Origin: CBDFHF01 sp965247565
Lineage (GTDB): Bacteria > Pseudomonadota > Gammaproteobacteria > Methylococcales > Methylomonadaceae
Direction: 5' to 3'
NCBI GenBank assembly: GCA_965247565.1
Contig: CBDFHF010000003.1
Coordinates: forward strand, 1,364,001 to 1,428,000
Length of the DNA stretch: 64,000 nt
Under the pieces are notes generated by a model. The model was not told the DNA's origin. It saw only the letters and a list, made by a program, of their open reading frames with translations, and made no database searches. Position numbers and translations under genes: made by a program. Positions within the stretch are counted from its first letter, which is position 1. Each line of letters begins with the position of its first letter. Below are positions 34,700 through 43,650 of this stretch, piece by piece.

Positions 34700-35716
34700 C
34701 TAATTTGGCAAAATCACCGGCGAGTTTACCTCGGTCACCTTCAGTCCGTAGCGAATACTTGGCTGCGACACGGTATTTCCCATTGCACCTTGCAAAGCAA
34801 TCGCCGCCAAATCAGCTCCTGACAAACAGGCCATACCGAAACCACCAGAAGGTCTGGGATTAATTTCCAGCAATCGTGGGCCTTTAACACCTTCTTTAAA
34901 CTGGATATTAAAAATGCCATTTAATCGATAATGTGCGACTAAACGTTCTACCATGCCAGCAATTTCGACATTATTGTCAATCATTTGCCCATGTCCTGCT
35001 TGCTGGGATTTTTTACGCTGCACCGCACACAGCAATTCACCGTGCCGACCGGCACAATCTACACTCCATTCATGGCCGCCTAAATGTTCCATTACCAATA
35101 AGGTATCGAATTCGGGCGTATTAATCATCCCTTGGCGCAATTCAGCCAGAGGTATTTGATATTCCACACCTTTAAGCAATTGTGTGATGCTGTCACGCTG
35201 AGTATCTAACACCCGGAAGCCTAATCCATAAACGGACACGGCCGGTTTTACGCAAAGCTTGGCATGTTTTGCCGACAAAGATGCCACCGCCGCATCAAAC
35301 TCATTGGCGTTATTGACAGCGATAAAATCCATAGTTTTAGCGACTTGCGGATCAAGCGCCGTATAAAAATCGGCTTTATTGTGTAATAAAGTCAGCGTAT
35401 CGTAATCCGCAACCGAAATAACCTGTATGCCAGTGGTTTGAAAATCTCGCTGATGTTGACTGATTAACACGGCTTCTTTACCCGGCCAAAACAAATCAAT
35501 TTTATGATCCTGGCAAAACTGCAAACACCAATCCAAATAATGCTGACCGGTTAATTCTGCTGGCTCCAGATAAGCTTCATTGGCAGACAAAAAGGCCGAT
35601 GCGTTGTTGTGGTTGTGAGAGCAAATAATAGTCACCTCGTCAGCGCTGTAGCACTGACGAAGATTATTAAAGACGGCGCTAATGGTTGAGAATGTTTTGT
35701 TAAACCAAATCCGCAT
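34700..35716 (-). CDS. Ter-module ATP-grasp protein
   Basis: A 338-residue ATP-grasp ligase-like protein. ATG 35716 is preferred: it begins MRIWFNKTFSTIS just 5 bp after the terD stop; the frame is open to 35803 but that part overlaps terD. The ATP-grasp core is seen in KLCVKPAVSVYGLGFRV, LLVMEHLGGHEWSVDCAG, and the metal-binding end LLEINPRPSGGFG. ATP-grasp enzymes recur in Ter stress operons (Aravind's ter-dependent systems), where a peptide or nucleotide-like product is proposed; the substrate is unknown. It is the last gene of the Ter unit, with the IS1 element inserted just beyond it. Confidence 0.85.
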   Translation of the reverse strand: MRIWFNKTFSTISAVFNNLRQCYSADEVTIICSHNHNNASAFLSANEAYLEPAELTGQHYLDWCLQFCQDHKIDLFWPGKEAVLISQHQRDFQTTGIQVISVADYDTLTLLHNKADFYTALDPQVAKTMDFIAVNNANEFDAAVASLSAKHAKLCVKPAVSVYGLGFRVLDTQRDSITQLLKGVEYQIPLAELRQGMINTPEFDTLLVMEHLGGHEWSVDCAGRHGELLCAVQRKKSQQAGHGQMIDNNVEIAGMVERLVAHYRLNGIFNIQFKEGVKGPRLLEINPRPSGGFGMACLSGADLAAIALQGAMGNTVSQPSIRYGLKVTEVNSPVILPN

Positions 35717-35721
35717 TGGGC

Positions 35722-36324
35722 TTACAGATGCGGAATAATTTGCGGCAACAGATTTTCGATAGTGCGACCGGTACCGTTTTCGCCAATGGCGTGCATTTTC
35801 CACTCGCCGTTGTGACGGTAAACTTTCGCCATGATTTGTGCGGTGTGAGAACCTTGGGCGGTTAAGGTATAGCGGGCAACTTCAGAGTTATTACTGCTAT
35901 CCACTATCCGGCAGTAGGCATTGGCGACAGAATCAAAGGTTTGTCCGGTGTAAGAACTCACGGTAAACACCAGGGATTTCACAGTGGCGGGGATTTTATC
36001 CAAATCAACGATAATTTGCTCATCATCACCGTCACCATCACCGGTACGGTTGTCACCCGTATGCAAAATACTGCCATCTTTACTTTTTAGTTGCCCAAAA
36101 TAGACTACATCAACCGCTTTGTTCTGGTCATTAAATAAAACCACAGAAGCATCCAAATCGATGGCATCACCGCCACTGCCGCCACCAAACATGCCACCAA
36201 ACAAACCACCTTTAGCAGGCGCTGCTTTGGCATCCCAGCCTAAACCCATCACCACTTTGCTTAACGCGCCACCGGATTCTTTGGATAAGGAAATTTTTTG
36301 CCCTTTTTGTAAACTAATAGCCAT
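35722..36324 (-). CDS. terD: TerD-family protein (second copy)
   Basis: A 200-residue TerD/CABP calcium-binding protein. After the N-terminal ISLQKGQKISLSKE comes a Gly/Phe-rich insert (KGGLFGGMFGGGSGGD, about 37-52) not present in the other copy. The calcium site follows (DAIDLDASVVLFN) and HTGDNRTGDGDGDDEQIIVD. Members act in tellurite, phage and stress resistance, together with TerC-type membrane proteins. Its stop is 5 bp before the ATP-grasp gene; the TerD-vWA gene is 30 bp upstream. Confidence 0.92.
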   Translation of the reverse strand: MAISLQKGQKISLSKESGGALSKVVMGLGWDAKAAPAKGGLFGGMFGGGSGGDAIDLDASVVLFNDQNKAVDVVYFGQLKSKDGSILHTGDNRTGDGDGDDEQIIVDLDKIPATVKSLVFTVSSYTGQTFDSVANAYCRIVDSSNNSEVARYTLTAQGSHTAQIMAKVYRHNGEWKMHAIGENGTGRTIENLLPQIIPHL

Positions 36325-36354
36325 ATTTATTCTCTCTATCGATTAAAGGTAAAT

Positions 36355-37587
36355 TTACCGGAAAATATTTTTCTGTTTTGCTGTTTCCAACCACAGTGGA
36401 AACTCTTGTAACAAGCGATCGTAGAGTTCTTGCTCGGATACGCTATGCAAATCATCTAGAGCAAAAAAACCACAGTTATCAACAACCCGACCTTCCAAAG
36501 TGTCCAACTTTTCTAAAACGCCATAATTTTGTCCACCAATACCGACAAACTGCCAAAACAGGGGTGATAAAGCCGCTTCGGTTATTAGCTGCTTTATTTC
36601 TTTATTACGGCTGACCCCGCCATCGCTGACAAAGATGATAAATACAGGTAAGGTCGTTTCACGATAAAAATCGATAACTGCCTGAATAACTGCCGGTTCA
36701 TTGTTGGTACTCATCAAACCCCAGTTTCGCCAGCCACGTTTGGCTGTGTTGATATAATCTGTAAAATTATTTAGATTTGCCGCGGGTAAAGCTAACGATT
36801 GCTTGGAAAACGCCCAAACATCCAACTCGCCATCATCATCAAAATGCACCGCCAATGGCAATAATCGCTCGACAAGAGCTTGCACTTTGCCTGAATTATA
36901 CTGAGCATGCATCGAACCGGACGCATCCAACACCAACGCAACCCTCGCAAGGGTTGAAGCTAAACAATGTTTTTCAAGTGAGATGGTTACTTTTTTAGCC
37001 AAATCAACTAGCTTCGGTGCAGCAACCGCAATTCTCTTTTCTAATGATAATTTTTGGTCAGGTTTTGGCTCATCCACCACTTCCGCGCCAAAATGTGTAA
37101 CCAGCGCTGCCATGCCACCATTAAATCCTTGCCCGCTAGCGTTAAATCGCCACTGGCCATCTTTTCGATAAAGTTCGCCCACCATAACAGCTTTTTCATC
37201 TTGAAAATCCTGTCCTGAAAAAACAAACTTGGAAGTTGGCTGTCCTGCAATGATGAATGCTAACCAGCCGGATTGCATGGCACTCATAGTCTGTGCACCA
37301 TTAATGGCAGCGGTAAACACCAAACGATCAATTGTGGCAGGAAGTTTGGACAGTTGGCAGCTAAACACCACTGAATCCGTTTTTGTTGAAAGTGCAATTG
37401 CGCCGCAAGGGGTTTGAGGCTGATTAAAAAAAGTCATGTAAGCATCGTTGCTTAATTTTTGCTGTGCATTTAAACCAAAGCAAGCAAAATCAACATCAAT
37501 CCCTGCAATACTTAACTCAATTTGAAATAATTGCGTATCGCTAACGACATCGTTTAACCCGACGCGCTGCCCCTTGCGAATCTCCAT
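36355..37587 (-). CDS. terF: TerD-vWA fusion protein (TerF-like)
   Basis: A 410-residue two-domain protein: a diverged TerD domain (about 1-165; acidic calcium ligands are largely lost, for example GIDVDFACFGL in place of DLDAS) and a C-terminal von Willebrand A domain (about 210-400) with the MIDAS start VALVLDASGSMHAQY and the later IIFVSDGGVS. It lacks a signal peptide, so acts in the cytoplasm. vWA-TerD proteins are a core element of Ter modules and are proposed to organise a metal-dependent complex. It lies between the two terD copies, 7 bp after the first. Confidence 0.9.
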   Translation of the reverse strand: MEIRKGQRVGLNDVVSDTQLFQIELSIAGIDVDFACFGLNAQQKLSNDAYMTFFNQPQTPCGAIALSTKTDSVVFSCQLSKLPATIDRLVFTAAINGAQTMSAMQSGWLAFIIAGQPTSKFVFSGQDFQDEKAVMVGELYRKDGQWRFNASGQGFNGGMAALVTHFGAEVVDEPKPDQKLSLEKRIAVAAPKLVDLAKKVTISLEKHCLASTLARVALVLDASGSMHAQYNSGKVQALVERLLPLAVHFDDDGELDVWAFSKQSLALPAANLNNFTDYINTAKRGWRNWGLMSTNNEPAVIQAVIDFYRETTLPVFIIFVSDGGVSRNKEIKQLITEAALSPLFWQFVGIGGQNYGVLEKLDTLEGRVVDNCGFFALDDLHSVSEQELYDRLLQEFPLWLETAKQKNIFR

Positions 37588-37594
37588 GGATTAT

Positions 37595-38170
37595 TTAGAC
37601 ATTGACGCCAAATGAAGAAGCCAATGGTCCAAGTCCGCCAGCAAAACCTTGGCCAACAGCTTTAAATTTCCAATCGGCGCCATTGCGGTAGATTTCGCCG
37701 AAAATCATGGCAGTTTCTACCGAAGCATCTTCGCTAAGGTCGTAACGCGCAATCTCCTGACCGCCGTCTTCATTGACAACCCGGATATAAGCGCGACTGA
37801 CTTGCCCAAAATTTTGCTTGCGGGCTTCCGCTTCGTGGATGGTTACCGCAAAAATAACTTTATCGATGTCCGCAGGCACTTTAGCCAATTCAACTTTTAC
37901 TGTTTCATCGTCGCCGTCACCCGCACCGGTCAGGTTATCGCCAGCGTGTTGCACAGCGCCATCAGCAACCACTTTATTGTTGTAAAAGCAAAAATCATTA
38001 TCGGATCTGACTTTACCATCGGCTTTAGCTAAAAATGCACTGGCGTCCAAATCAAATGCCGCACCGTCGGTTGCGCGTGAATCCCAACCCAGCCCTACAA
38101 TAATTTTATTCAGGCCGGGGGCTTCTTTACTCAGATTAACGTTACCGCCTTTGCTAAGTGATATAGCCAT
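37595..38170 (-). CDS. terD: TerD-family protein (first copy)
   Basis: A 191-residue canonical TerD protein: ISLSKGGNVNLSKE, then IIVGLGWDSRATDGAAFDLD with calcium-binding aspartates, HAGDNLTGAGDGDDETVKVE, and the C-terminal GADWKFKAVGQGFAGGLGP. It is the first gene of the Ter unit (terD-terF-terD-ATP-grasp), with a strong-looking GAGGAAATAAC leader before ATG. A terC-like DUF475 gene is in the window (2734) but not adjacent. Confidence 0.94.
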   Translation of the reverse strand: MAISLSKGGNVNLSKEAPGLNKIIVGLGWDSRATDGAAFDLDASAFLAKADGKVRSDNDFCFYNNKVVADGAVQHAGDNLTGAGDGDDETVKVELAKVPADIDKVIFAVTIHEAEARKQNFGQVSRAYIRVVNEDGGQEIARYDLSEDASVETAMIFGEIYRNGADWKFKAVGQGFAGGLGPLASSFGVNV

Positions 38171-38494
38171 GTTATTTCCTCACTTTTGAGTTGTAAATTT
38201 AGATATTGATGTCATTGGGCTAGCCGCTAAACCAAATTAAAACTAACCGAGTATTTTAAATTTTCTGGCGAATTCGCTGGAAATTTTTCTCATACCTCAG
38301 GAAAGATAGGTGGCTAACTGTAAGAATACAATCCGTTTATTTCACCCCGTCAATAAAAAATCGACGGTCTTCACATAATAACTGCTAAAACCGGCGTTGC
38401 CTAGCAAACCAGGACGGGCACTTGGCCATTAGTGGATGGATTACAAAAATGATTTTCCTTCTAATAGCTACTCAAAATCGAGGAATTACCAGCG
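38171..38494. other. Intergenic region with palindrome upstream of the Ter operon
   Basis: No gene is seen. An imperfect ~30-bp palindrome lies at 38258-38287, centred on the perfect 10-bp GCGAATTCGC (38268-38277) with AAATTTTC and GGAAATTT arms. It is about 90-115 bp before the terD start and may be an operator. A second small hairpin, CCGTC-N11-GACGG, lies near 38346-38367, beyond the gshA 3' end. No consensus promoter is obvious by eye. Confidence 0.45.
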
Positions 38495-40084
38495 TCAATG
38501 CTGTGCAAAATATTGCCGCAAATACTCATCAAATGGCAATTGGTTTTGGCCTTCAATAACTTGTTGTTTTTGATGTGATTGCTCAGCCATGTCTTGAAAT
38601 TGCTGAGCGGTGGAGTTATCCAAATGTCTAGATTGAAAGTACTGGGCGTTCTCTTTGGAGACATTTAAAGCATAACAACTGAACGGTTTAGTACTGCTTT
38701 GCATATTAGCCAGCATGCGTGCGGACGTTGTTAAATCTGGGTTATTAATAACTAGTTGCTGTTTTGCCAATGCAGACTTGTAAGGTTGCTCGACATCGTC
38801 GCCGTCCAAGATGTCGCAAATGGGTTGCATGGTACTCAGAATTTCGCTGGCCCAATCTGCTAAATCAATATGCTTATCTAGCTTAGCAAGCTGCAAGCCA
38901 GGCTTTCTTCCGGCATGAGCTACCGCTAACTGGTTGGTATTATTGGTTTGTTGTTCTTTCTGGCTGGTAGTAGGACTTTCATTCAGCAGACAGGTGAGCA
39001 AAAACGCCTCAATAAATCGCGCTTGATCTTCACTGATACCAATGGGGTTAAATAAATCCAGATCCAGCGAGCGCATCTCTACGTAACGAACGCCGCCACG
39101 CTTTAAGGCCAGGGTCGGTTTTTCGCCAGATTGGGCGATTTGCTTGGGTCGAATAGTGCTATAGAACTCGTTTTCAATTTGAAGAATATTAGCGTTCAGC
39201 TGTCGGTATTCGCCATCTACCAGCGTACCGATTTTTTCGTAATCTGGATAAGGTGTGGCGATGGCGTTGCTCAGCGTTTGCACATAGCCATCTAAGGAGT
39301 TGTAATCGATTTGTAGATTGGCCTGATTTTTACTTTTATAACCAATATCGCTCATCCTCAATGACGTGGCATAAGGATGATATAAAGTGCCGCCATCAAG
39401 TTGTTCGAACTGATCCATAAGCTGGGGACGACTTTTGAAAAAGTTTTTGCAAATAGCCGGGGATGCACCGAATAAATAGAGGATTAACCAACCGTGACGC
39501 TGAAAATTTCTGATTAAGCCAAAATAGGATGCGTTGATAAATTGCTCCAGACTTGCCGATTCGCCCGGTTTTTGCTGATACAAAACAGGCCAGAGCGCCT
39601 CTGGAACAGAGTAATTAAAATGGATACCGGCAATAGCTTGCATGGTTCTACCGTAGCGATGCCATAAACCGTGCCGATATACATGCTTCATACGACCAAT
39701 GTTGGATGAGCCGTATTCAGCAATCGGAATGCTCATGTCGCCATTAATACCACAAGGCATGCTAGCGCTCAGTAAGATTTCGTTACCCAGATGATCATAG
39801 ACAAACTGATGGATATTTTTTAAATACGCCAGGGTTTCTTTAACATCTGCAAACGGTGGCGTGATTAATTCAATCAGTGCTTCAGAATAATCGGTAGTGA
39901 TGCAGGGATGCGTTAGAGCAGAGCCTAAATTTTTAGGATGAGGTGTTTGAGAAATAAAGCCATCGGCGGAAATACGCAAGCTTTCTTTTTCGATACCTTT
40001 AAATCCGTCGCGCAGCAGGTTTTGATTATTATTAGCCAGAAGTTGTTTCAGGCGTGGGGAGGGCGAATTTTGCGATTGAGTCAT
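38495..40084 (-). CDS. gshA: Glutamate-cysteine ligase
   Basis: GshA makes gamma-glutamylcysteine, the first step of glutathione synthesis. The 529-residue protein is of the E. coli type: GIEKESLRISADG (ATP/Glu site), TTDYSEALIELITPP, AGIHFNYSVPEALW, GGVRYVEMRSLDLDLFNP and a C-terminal DEYLRQY end. Length matches E. coli GshA (518). It stands alone, divergent from recQ. gshB is at 11.7 kb, so both steps are encoded in this window. Confidence 0.95.
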   Translation of the reverse strand: MTQSQNSPSPRLKQLLANNNQNLLRDGFKGIEKESLRISADGFISQTPHPKNLGSALTHPCITTDYSEALIELITPPFADVKETLAYLKNIHQFVYDHLGNEILLSASMPCGINGDMSIPIAEYGSSNIGRMKHVYRHGLWHRYGRTMQAIAGIHFNYSVPEALWPVLYQQKPGESASLEQFINASYFGLIRNFQRHGWLILYLFGASPAICKNFFKSRPQLMDQFEQLDGGTLYHPYATSLRMSDIGYKSKNQANLQIDYNSLDGYVQTLSNAIATPYPDYEKIGTLVDGEYRQLNANILQIENEFYSTIRPKQIAQSGEKPTLALKRGGVRYVEMRSLDLDLFNPIGISEDQARFIEAFLLTCLLNESPTTSQKEQQTNNTNQLAVAHAGRKPGLQLAKLDKHIDLADWASEILSTMQPICDILDGDDVEQPYKSALAKQQLVINNPDLTTSARMLANMQSSTKPFSCYALNVSKENAQYFQSRHLDNSTAQQFQDMAEQSHQKQQVIEGQNQLPFDEYLRQYFAQH

Positions 40085-40165
40085 AGAGTGGGCGTGTATT
40101 CCCTGGTGTCCTGATATAATCGGCCATTATAAAAGGGTTTAACTGATTGCAGAAATATTATCATC

Positions 40166-42310
40166 GTGAGCGCAAGAGACCAGTTGCAAAGCAAACCAAT
40201 CGACATACTCAAAACAGTATTTGGTTACGACCAGTTTAGGGGGCAGCAACAAGCGGTCATCGAACGATTATTGGCAGGCCACGATGCCTTGGTGTTAATG
40301 CCTACCGGTGGAGGTAAATCTTTGTGTTACCAGATTCCGGCATTACTTAGACCGGGTGTTGGTATTGTTATTTCGCCACTCATTGCTTTAATGCAGGACC
40401 AAGTCACGGCACTATTACAGCTAGGCGTTAAAGCGGCTTTTCTCAATTCCACCTTATCAATAGAACAAGTTCGTCATGTTGAGCAAAAACTACTCAATGG
40501 TGAGCTGGACTTGCTTTATGTGGCCCCGGAACGATTGATTTCTCCAAGAACCAGCGCACTGTTTGAACGACTTCAGATTGCCTTATTTGCAATTGATGAA
40601 GCGCATTGCGTCTCGCAATGGGGACACGATTTTCGGGTCGATTACTTGCAATTATCGATGTTGCATGAGCGTTATCCGCACATACCCCGTATTGCACTGA
40701 CAGCAACTGCAGACAGCAAAACCCGTGAAGAAATCAAGTTACGATTGGGTTTGGAACAAGCTCAGCTTTATTTAAGCAGCTTTGATCGGCCCAATATAAG
40801 GTATCGGATTATTCAAAAACAAAGCGCTCGCCAGCAATTACTGAATTTTATCCAATCAGAACATGCCGGCGATGCTGGTATTGTGTATTGTTTGTCGCGA
40901 AAAAAAGTCGATGAAACTGCCGACTGGCTAACCAGCAAAGGTATCAAAGCCTTACCCTACCATGCCGGCATGGATAATAGTTCGCGGCAACAACATCAAC
41001 ATCAATTTGTCATGCAGGAAGGCTTGGTGATTGTAGCCACGATTGCTTTTGGTATGGGCATCGACAAACCCAACGTCCGTTTTGTGGCGCACCTGGACTT
41101 ACCTAAAAGCGTCGAAGCATATTATCAAGAAACCGGCCGCGCCGGTCGCGATGGTTTACCGGCCAATGCATGGATGGCTTACGGTTTACAAGATGTGATT
41201 ACCTTACGACAAATGCTCTCAACGTCTAACGCCGATGAAAGCCATAAGCGAGTCGAATACCACAAACTGGACGCCATGCTGGCCTTGTGTGAGCAAGTTC
41301 ATTGCCGGCGACAGGCGTTATTAAGCTACTTTGGCGATCAACTTGAGCAACCGTGCGGCAATTGTGATACCTGTTTGGAACCGGTAGAAACGTGGGACGG
41401 CACCGTAGCCGCGCAAAAAGCCTTGTCTTGTATTCATCGTACCGAGCAGCGTTTTGGAGTCGCTTACCTGATTGACGTGTTAATGGGTAAAGGCACCGAG
41501 CGATTGCTAAAATTTGGTCATGATCGTTTATCTACATTCGGAATCGGTAAAGATTTAGATGAAAAACAATGGCATTCGGTATTTCGGCAACTGGTAGCGA
41601 GAGCTCTGGTGTCGGTTGATTTTGACCATTTTGGTGCGCTACGTCTGACCGAACAATGCCGCCCTATTTTGCGTGGCGAAAAGCCACTCATGCTGCGCAA
41701 AGACGCTGCACCGGAGAAAATTAAATCCAGCAAAAGTGGAAGCAAACCCTCAGTTAGTGAACAAAACGCCTCGCTGTGGAATGCCTTGCGTAACAAACGT
41801 AAAGAAATTGCTGACGCCCAAGACGTGCCGGCTTATGTGATTTTTCACGATGCCACCCTAATGGAAATGCTCGAAGAAAAACCGAGAAATCATAATGACC
41901 TCAGCCTATTATCGGGTGTGGGCAAGCGTAAGTTAGAGCTCTACGGCGATGATTTTCTGGCAGTCATTAGTGAATTTAGCACTGATGCAGCAGAAATAAC
42001 CAATACTGTGACGGAATCGGTCGAATTATTTCGATTAGGCTTTACAGTTAAACAAGTTGCAGAACAGAGAGCTTTGCAGGAAACAACCATTTACGGACAT
42101 TTGGCGCAGTCTCTAGAACAGGGGCTTCTCAGTTTGACTGACGTGGTTGATTTACCCGAACCAGAAATTAAACAAATAGAAGATGCCATGATTAATTTGC
42201 CGGAACAGCAAAAAAATGCCTTAAAACCGGTGTTTGAGCTATTTGAAGGACAATACAATTACGGCATATTACGTTGTATAAGGGCGGCGTTGCAGTTTCA
42301 AACCAGCTGA
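40166..42310 (+). CDS. recQ: ATP-dependent DNA helicase RecQ with C-terminal HTH extension
   Basis: A 714-residue 3'-5' DNA helicase: Walker A VLMPTGGGKSLCYQ, motif II IDEAHCVSQWGHDFR, motif VI QETGRAGRDG, a zinc subdomain with four cysteines (C-x6-7-CRRQ then CGNCDTC), the winged-helix RQC domain, and HRDC (about 540-605: WNALRNKRKEIADAQDVPA). After HRDC there are about 100 additional residues (about 615-714) with a helix-turn-helix look (LGFTVKQVAEQRALQETTIY), like the HTH_40 extension of some RecQ proteins; E. coli RecQ (609) lacks it. The start is GTG 40166. Confidence 0.95.
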   Translation: MSARDQLQSKPIDILKTVFGYDQFRGQQQAVIERLLAGHDALVLMPTGGGKSLCYQIPALLRPGVGIVISPLIALMQDQVTALLQLGVKAAFLNSTLSIEQVRHVEQKLLNGELDLLYVAPERLISPRTSALFERLQIALFAIDEAHCVSQWGHDFRVDYLQLSMLHERYPHIPRIALTATADSKTREEIKLRLGLEQAQLYLSSFDRPNIRYRIIQKQSARQQLLNFIQSEHAGDAGIVYCLSRKKVDETADWLTSKGIKALPYHAGMDNSSRQQHQHQFVMQEGLVIVATIAFGMGIDKPNVRFVAHLDLPKSVEAYYQETGRAGRDGLPANAWMAYGLQDVITLRQMLSTSNADESHKRVEYHKLDAMLALCEQVHCRRQALLSYFGDQLEQPCGNCDTCLEPVETWDGTVAAQKALSCIHRTEQRFGVAYLIDVLMGKGTERLLKFGHDRLSTFGIGKDLDEKQWHSVFRQLVARALVSVDFDHFGALRLTEQCRPILRGEKPLMLRKDAAPEKIKSSKSGSKPSVSEQNASLWNALRNKRKEIADAQDVPAYVIFHDATLMEMLEEKPRNHNDLSLLSGVGKRKLELYGDDFLAVISEFSTDAAEITNTVTESVELFRLGFTVKQVAEQRALQETTIYGHLAQSLEQGLLSLTDVVDLPEPEIKQIEDAMINLPEQQKNALKPVFELFEGQYNYGILRCIRAALQFQTS

Positions 42311-42370
42311 CTTGACGTATATATGCCGCACAATGTCTACCATTAAAAAGACTAAAGGATAGTCGCGACC

Positions 42371-43084
42371 ATGTTGACCCCGCTAACCAGAACATCAGAA
42401 ATAACCTGCGAAAATTGCAATCTGGATAGTTTATGCATCCCTAAAGGTTTACAGCAGGCCGATGTTGCCGCGCTCGGCATACTGGTTAATCGCAATAATA
42501 TTCGCCAAAAAGGGGAAGTTATTTATCATGCGGGTAGCCCATTCAGAGGAGTTATTGCTCTCCGTTCAGGTAGTGCAAAACTACTAAGCCTCGATAAGAA
42601 CGGCAATGAATACATTGTCGCCTTCATTTTACCGGGAGAACTATTGGGCTTTGATGGCGTCTCTCTGCAAATTCATAATTGCACGGCGGTTGCGTTAGAA
42701 ACAGTCAATTTTTGCCACTTACCACCGTTGCAAGTTGATATGTTGACGGCAAAAGGCTCAAGCTTAAGTCAGGTTTTGCTGCAAAGATCTTGCGACCAGT
42801 TTGATTGTCAGGTGCAACGGGTGATTTTAGCGCGTAAGTCCGCTGAAGAACGGGTAGCGTATTTTATCTTGGATATATCAGATCGCTTAAAACTTCGTGG
42901 TTATTCGGAGTTGGAATTTCGCCTAAGCATGACTCGAGAAGATATAGGTAATCATTTGGGCGTCGCCTTGGAAACAGTGAGTCGAATAATTAATCATTTT
43001 CAAACACTGAAAATGATAGAAGTCAAAGCAAAGCAATTAAAAATTATAGACAAAAAAAAGCTGCTTAGTTTTTATGCGGATTAA
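42371..43084 (+). CDS. fnr: FNR-type oxygen-sensing transcription regulator
   Basis: A 237-residue CRP/FNR-family activator. All four cluster ligands of E. coli FNR have counterparts: C13, C16, C22 (ITCENCNLDSLCIP) and C104 (IHNCTAVALET), so an oxygen-labile 4Fe-4S cluster is expected. The dimerisation helix is SCDQFDCQVQRVILA, and the DNA-recognition helix reads ALETVSRIINHF with E-x-x-S-R, the FNR-box specificity residues. RBS AAAGGA precedes. It lies 60 bp after recQ and converges with a small membrane-protein gene that has an FNR box upstream. Confidence 0.94.
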   Translation: MLTPLTRTSEITCENCNLDSLCIPKGLQQADVAALGILVNRNNIRQKGEVIYHAGSPFRGVIALRSGSAKLLSLDKNGNEYIVAFILPGELLGFDGVSLQIHNCTAVALETVNFCHLPPLQVDMLTAKGSSLSQVLLQRSCDQFDCQVQRVILARKSAEERVAYFILDISDRLKLRGYSELEFRLSMTREDIGNHLGVALETVSRIINHFQTLKMIEVKAKQLKIIDKKKLLSFYAD

Positions 43085-43170
43085 TCACTAAGCAGCCAAA
43101 TACCTGAGAGGATCTAGAAGCCCGAACGCAGAAACCAAAACCCACACCGTCGGGTTTACACCAAAATAAC

Positions 43171-43347
43171 TTAATTGTTTACCGTAACTCTGCCCTTATA
43201 AGCCGCATCTTCAGCGATTGCTTGTTTTGCTGCTTCGTACTTACCATGTTCAGTGCCTTTAACCATTAACACCACCACAATCATCGCTACAACCAGCCCA
43301 CCAACATAAAACCAGAAATAATCTTTTTCTTGCTGTACTTCGCTCAT
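43171..43347 (-). CDS. Small membrane protein, 58 residues, predicted FNR target
   Basis: The start is taken at ATG 43347 because the GAGGAG before it is a clear ribosome binding site; the ATG at 43362 lies in front of that site. The product starts MSEVQQEKDYFWFYVGGL, has one membrane helix (about 12-32, WFYVGGLVVAMIVVVLMVKG) and a short charged tail. I do not recognise a family; CcoQ-like or other small respiratory-complex subunits are possible in size but not shown. An FNR box lies 76 bp upstream of the start. Confidence 0.75.
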   Translation of the reverse strand: MSEVQQEKDYFWFYVGGLVVAMIVVVLMVKGTEHGKYEAAKQAIAEDAAYKGRVTVNN

Positions 43348-43422
43348 GAATATTCTCCTCATTTATTGTTTTTAAAGTTTTGCTAACGCGAGCGCATTTA
43401 AACAAACTGTTCGGAAAAAAAA

Positions 43423-43436
43423 TTGAGCCAGATCAA
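43423..43436 (-). promoter_or_regulatory. FNR box upstream of the 58-residue membrane-protein gene
   Basis: TTGAG-CCAG-ATCAA matches the FNR consensus TTGAT-N4-ATCAA at 9 of 10 bases. Its centre (43429.5) is about 30 bp before a weak -10 (TTTAAA, 43402-43397, minus strand), close to class II activator geometry, and about 82 bp before ATG 43347. The fnr gene is the convergent neighbour. Confidence 0.6.
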
Positions 43437-43603
43437 GAAATAGTCAGAAAGCTAAATTTTTTAGCTCATCGTTAAGCACTTATTCGCGAACTCAACAATG
43501 TAAAAAGAGTACGGAGCACATATTGACTTAATTTTGACCAGATTAATGCAACCGATTGTTTTATATAGTTAAGCGGTTGTTATGCGACAATTTAAAGACA
43601 GGG

Positions 43604-43626
43604 TTATCCACAGATTTTGTGGATAA
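43604..43626. repeat. Head-to-head perfect DnaA-box pair
   Basis: TTATCCACA (43604-43612) and TGTGGATAA (43618-43626) are two perfect DnaA boxes in inverted orientation, 5 bp apart. The pair forms a 9-bp inverted repeat in the 290-bp gap between two small membrane-protein genes. As a transcript it would form a hairpin, but no T-run follows on either strand, so it is not a typical terminator. Confidence 0.75.
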
Positions 43627-43650
43627 ATACACCCATGATTTTGATTAATT

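Noticed and set aside
43604..43626. The DnaA-box pair as a transcription terminator
   Set aside because: The hairpin is not followed by a T-run on either strand.
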